From positions 62,001 through 126,000 of the forward strand of contig NZ_FNPV01000010.1 in the NCBI RefSeq assembly GCF_900107405.1: a stretch of 64,000 nucleotides of DNA, written 5' to 3'. Of the stretch, positions 61,628-64,000 are shown piece by piece. Each line of letters opens with the position of its first letter. The first letter of the stretch is position 1. The position numbers were made by a program, and so were the translations under genes. Source of the stretch: Tindallia californiensis (GTDB lineage Bacteria > Bacillota > Clostridia > Peptostreptococcales > Tindalliaceae). A model generated the notes under the pieces. That model ran no database searches and was not told where the DNA came from. It saw only the letters and a program-made list of their open reading frames with translations.

Positions 61628-61690
61628 ACGAAAAGCTATCGATATGAGACGAAAAGCTATCGATATGAAACCAAAAGCTATCCATATGCC
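61628..61690 (+). repeat. Three 21-base tandem repeats
   Basis: Units at 61628-61648, 61649-61669 and 61670-61690 share A-C-(G/C)-AAAAGCTATC-(G/C)-ATATG. Units 1 and 2 differ only in the last base; unit 3 has four changes. The inner ATCGAT/CATATG words are palindromic. The rest of the gap (61691-61971) shows nothing else. Confidence 0.85.
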
Positions 61691-61971
61691 ACTAAATACT
61701 AAGCATTGATATCATTATCTGATGTTACTGTAGGATAGTAGTTGGCGATGTCAAGTGCTTTTAAAGAAGTTTTCTGGAAGGCTCTTAAAGATTTTCGGAG
61801 CACTAGGTTTCATTTCAGCAGGCTTCTATAACAAGGGAAGGGGTGCAGGTATTTTTATATATTGATTTATAGGCCTATTTAGGATAATGTGAGCGAAGGA
61901 GGGCGTGCTTCCGAAAGAAGTCCGAAAGCAATCTGAAAACGTCCCCTTGTCTCGGAGGTGAGAGCACAAGC

Positions 61972-64000
61972 ATGGGAAAGAAGATGGTGGTGTTCGCTTT
62001 GATTTTTATCCTACTGATCGTTGGGTCGGTAGATATGATTTTAAGAACTGGTTACAATACTAATCTGAAAGAATTTTTTGGAATCAATGGAAGTCTGACA
62101 GAAGAAGAACGTGAATGGTTACAGGTCTATGGAGAAATTATTTATGGATCGGATCAATATGCACCTCCATTAAGGTTTCAGGATCCCAAAACCGGTCAGT
62201 ACAAAGGAATTATCGTTGACTACATTAATGCCCTCTCTATTGAACTGGGAAAAGAGATACAGGTTCAACCGCTCGTATGGGAGGAAGCCTTGGCGAGTTT
62301 GGCGAAAGGTGAAACACAGATTGCGGATATGTACCCTTCGGAAGAAAGAGCAGAACATTTTTTATTTTCAAAACCAATTTATAATCAGCGGGGTATTATC
62401 CTGATACCAGTGGACAACGACCAGATTAAGCACTATGATCACTTGAAGGCTAAAACCGTAGCCGCACAAAAAGGTGATTATGTGAATGGGTTCCTAGAGA
62501 GTCGAGTAGAGCAAGTGACTTTCCGTCATGTGCCAAATTACAAAGAAGGAATTCGTCTATTAAAAAGTGGAGAAGTGGACGCCGTTGTGGGCGATGAACC
62601 GGTCATCAGCTTTATGCTGGATCAAATGGGCATCAGCGATGAATATAAAATTGCAGAAAATCCCCTTTACGAAATAGAGAGCGTTCTGGCTGTTCCAAAA
62701 TCAGAGAAAAAACTTCTAAGCATTCTAAATAAAGGAATTGCAAGTCTGAATCAAAAAGAAACCATGACCGATATTCAACGTAAATGGTTTGGAATATCAG
62801 CCCCGTTTATTAAAGAAAGGGTTTCGGAGAGGACGGTTATCAGTGTAGGTGGGATTCTGTCCATTTTTGCCATAGCAATGCTCCTGATTTATGCATGGAA
62901 CAACCAGTTAAAGAAAGAAGTGGAAAAAAGAACAGAGGAACTGTTTGTCAGTCGAAATGACTTAGAAACCACCTTTAATGGCTTAACTCATTTAATGGTG
63001 GTGGTTGATAAAGACTGTCGCATCTTAAATGTGAACAAAGCCTTTTGTGAATTGATACAGCACCCATCAGATAAAATTATCGGAAAGAATTGCAAGGATT
63101 ACCCTGGCTTGCTTCATACCAGTTGCAATGAATGTCTGATGAAAAAGACCCTGATAAAAGAAAAAGACTTTCGGAAAGAAATGGAATACGACAATCGGAT
63201 CTACGAAAAAACCACATTTCCGTTAAAGGATAAGGAAAGAAAAACAGAGCGGGTACTGATCATGATCAAAGACATGACAGACCTTAGGATAGGGGAACAA
63301 CAGCTGTTACATGCCAATAAAATGGCAGCCATAGGCCAGTTGGCGGCAGGAGTAGCTCATGAAATCAGAAATCCTCTTGGTTTAATCCGAAGCTATTGTT
63401 ATCTTTTAAAGGAAAATATCAGCATGCAGGATTCTTTGAATCAAAAAGCAATAGACGTTATTGAAAGTTCCGTAAAAAAATCCAGCAACGTGATTGATAA
63501 TTTGCTTAACTTTTCAAGATTAACAGAAGATAAAAAAGAAAAGGTATATCTTCACGAAGTGATTGCAAATGTCATGAATCTGGAAAGTAAAGAAATGAAA
63601 AACCAAAACATCCAAAAAGAAGTTATTTGTCAGGTAGACAGCCAGTGTTATCTTAATCAGGAAGCAATGAAACACATACTGATTAATTTGATTTCCAATG
63701 CTATTGATGCAATGCCTGAAGGAGGCAGATTAACCATTGGCTGTGAAAAACAGCAAGATAGGTTGCTGCTATCCTGTTCCGATACCGGTGTTGGGATTGA
63801 ACCAGAAAATCAAGAGAAAATATTCAATCCTTTTTTTACCACCAAAGCCATGGGAAAAGGAACTGGTCTCGGATTATATATTGTGTACAATGAAGTGAAA
63901 AAGATGGCAGGAAAGATACAGGTAGAAAGTGTCCCCGGAGAAGGTGCTACCTTCCGGATCAGTCTGCCGCTGGAAGGAGGCGAGGATGAAGATGGATCAG
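61972..64000 (+). CDS. Sensor histidine kinase with SBP_bac_3 sensor and PAS domain (3' end outside window)
   Basis: The frame is open from ATG 61972 (GGAGGTGA upstream) to the window end, at least 676 residues. An N-terminal membrane helix is followed by a periplasmic amino-acid-type binding domain (EIIYGSDQYAPPLRFQDP, YKGIIVDYINALSIELGK, VDAVVGDEPVISFMLDQ), a second helix (VGGILSIFAIAMLLIYAW), a PAS-like domain with a Cys group (CKDYPGLLHTSCNECLMKK), the H box AAIGQLAAGVAHEIRNPLGLIRSY and the ATPase boxes LINLISNAIDAMPEGG, DTGVGIEPENQEKIFNPFFTTK and GTGLGLYIV. The protein is nearly complete. ATG 63986, behind AAGGAGG, may start an overlapping response-regulator gene. Confidence 0.93.
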   Translation, partial: MGKKMVVFALIFILLIVGSVDMILRTGYNTNLKEFFGINGSLTEEEREWLQVYGEIIYGSDQYAPPLRFQDPKTGQYKGIIVDYINALSIELGKEIQVQPLVWEEALASLAKGETQIADMYPSEERAEHFLFSKPIYNQRGIILIPVDNDQIKHYDHLKAKTVAAQKGDYVNGFLESRVEQVTFRHVPNYKEGIRLLKSGEVDAVVGDEPVISFMLDQMGISDEYKIAENPLYEIESVLAVPKSEKKLLSILNKGIASLNQKETMTDIQRKWFGISAPFIKERVSERTVISVGGILSIFAIAMLLIYAWNNQLKKEVEKRTEELFVSRNDLETTFNGLTHLMVVVDKDCRILNVNKAFCELIQHPSDKIIGKNCKDYPGLLHTSCNECLMKKTLIKEKDFRKEMEYDNRIYEKTTFPLKDKERKTERVLIMIKDMTDLRIGEQQLLHANKMAAIGQLAAGVAHEIRNPLGLIRSYCYLLKENISMQDSLNQKAIDVIESSVKKSSNVIDNLLNFSRLTEDKKEKVYLHEVIANVMNLESKEMKNQNIQKEVICQVDSQCYLNQEAMKHILINLISNAIDAMPEGGRLTIGCEKQQDRLLLSCSDTGVGIEPENQEKIFNPFFTTKAMGKGTGLGLYIVYNEVKKMAGKIQVESVPGEGATFRISLPLEGGEDEDGS

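Noticed and set aside
61628-61690. Short CRISPR array
   Set aside because: Units are directly adjacent with no spacers, only three copies, and no cas genes in the window.
1-64000. tRNA or rRNA genes
   Set aside because: No cloverleaf with the T-loop signature GGTTCRA and no rRNA-like conserved stretch were noticed on either strand; a tRNAscan run would be needed to be sure.

Overview
The window looks like a low-GC anaerobic Firmicute, most likely a clostridial (possibly alkaliphilic, Alkaliphilus/Tindallia-like) bacterium. That is inferred from the AT-rich codon use, strong AGGAGG ribosome sites, ferredoxin-rich flavoproteins, chemotaxis receptors, HD-GYP signalling, peptide-type ABC importers and a molybdenum-dependent respiratory reductase. 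No rRNA, tRNA or CRISPR array was seen.

Layout. 0-10.4 kb: the end of a LysR regulator, a flavodoxin-fold lipoprotein, a decayed transposase-like gene joined to an FAD amine-oxidase-like gene, then a same-strand run: hypB, a large Fe-S flavoprotein, a DUF5692-like membrane protein, hypA, an ECF S component and a methyltransferase. 10.4-17.4 kb: a decayed IS110 copy, then a minus-strand sugar-acid (or sulfolactate) module: kdgT-like permease, two-part UxaA-family dehydratase, a sigma-54 promoter and a PrpR-type sigma-54 activator, followed by an internally deleted IS1182 copy. 17.4-35 kb: two dCache chemoreceptors, a nitroreductase-like protein, a lipoprotein, a five-gene nickel/peptide-type ABC importer behind a clear cobalamin riboswitch, and a signalling cluster (HD-GYP response regulator, histidine kinase, two periplasmic amino-acid-type binding proteins, one split at an A AAA AAG heptamer).

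35.3-42.5 kb is the most unusual part: an integron gene-cassette array. An integrase fragment and an attI-like junction are followed by five cassettes in one orientation, each closed by an attC site. In every cassette the first bases after the crossover G are complementary to the R'' box of that same cassette's own attC, which is what excision as a circle requires. The cargo is defence-like: a possible HEPN protein, a DUF2806 protein, an Mrr-like nuclease, an HNH nuclease and two small unknowns. A DUF6978 gene stopped by an in-frame amber codon and a DUF1828/1829 gene follow under their own promoter. Integrons are rarely described in Firmicutes.

43-49.9 kb: a respiratory arsenate reductase cluster (arrA, arrB, a TorD-type chaperone, a polyferredoxin) with the molybdenum-cofactor genes moeA and mobB. 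49.9-53 kb is a graveyard of fragments (IS21 istA, an attC 3' end, hicA, an aldehyde dehydrogenase C-terminus joined to a membrane protein) followed by a MATE efflux pump with an operator-like palindrome on its promoter, and a REP-associated transposase relic between REP elements. 53-59 kb: a complete oppABCDF-type importer. 59-64 kb: a small membrane protein, a secreted beta-propeller protein, and a sensor kinase with a periplasmic binding domain that runs off the window end.
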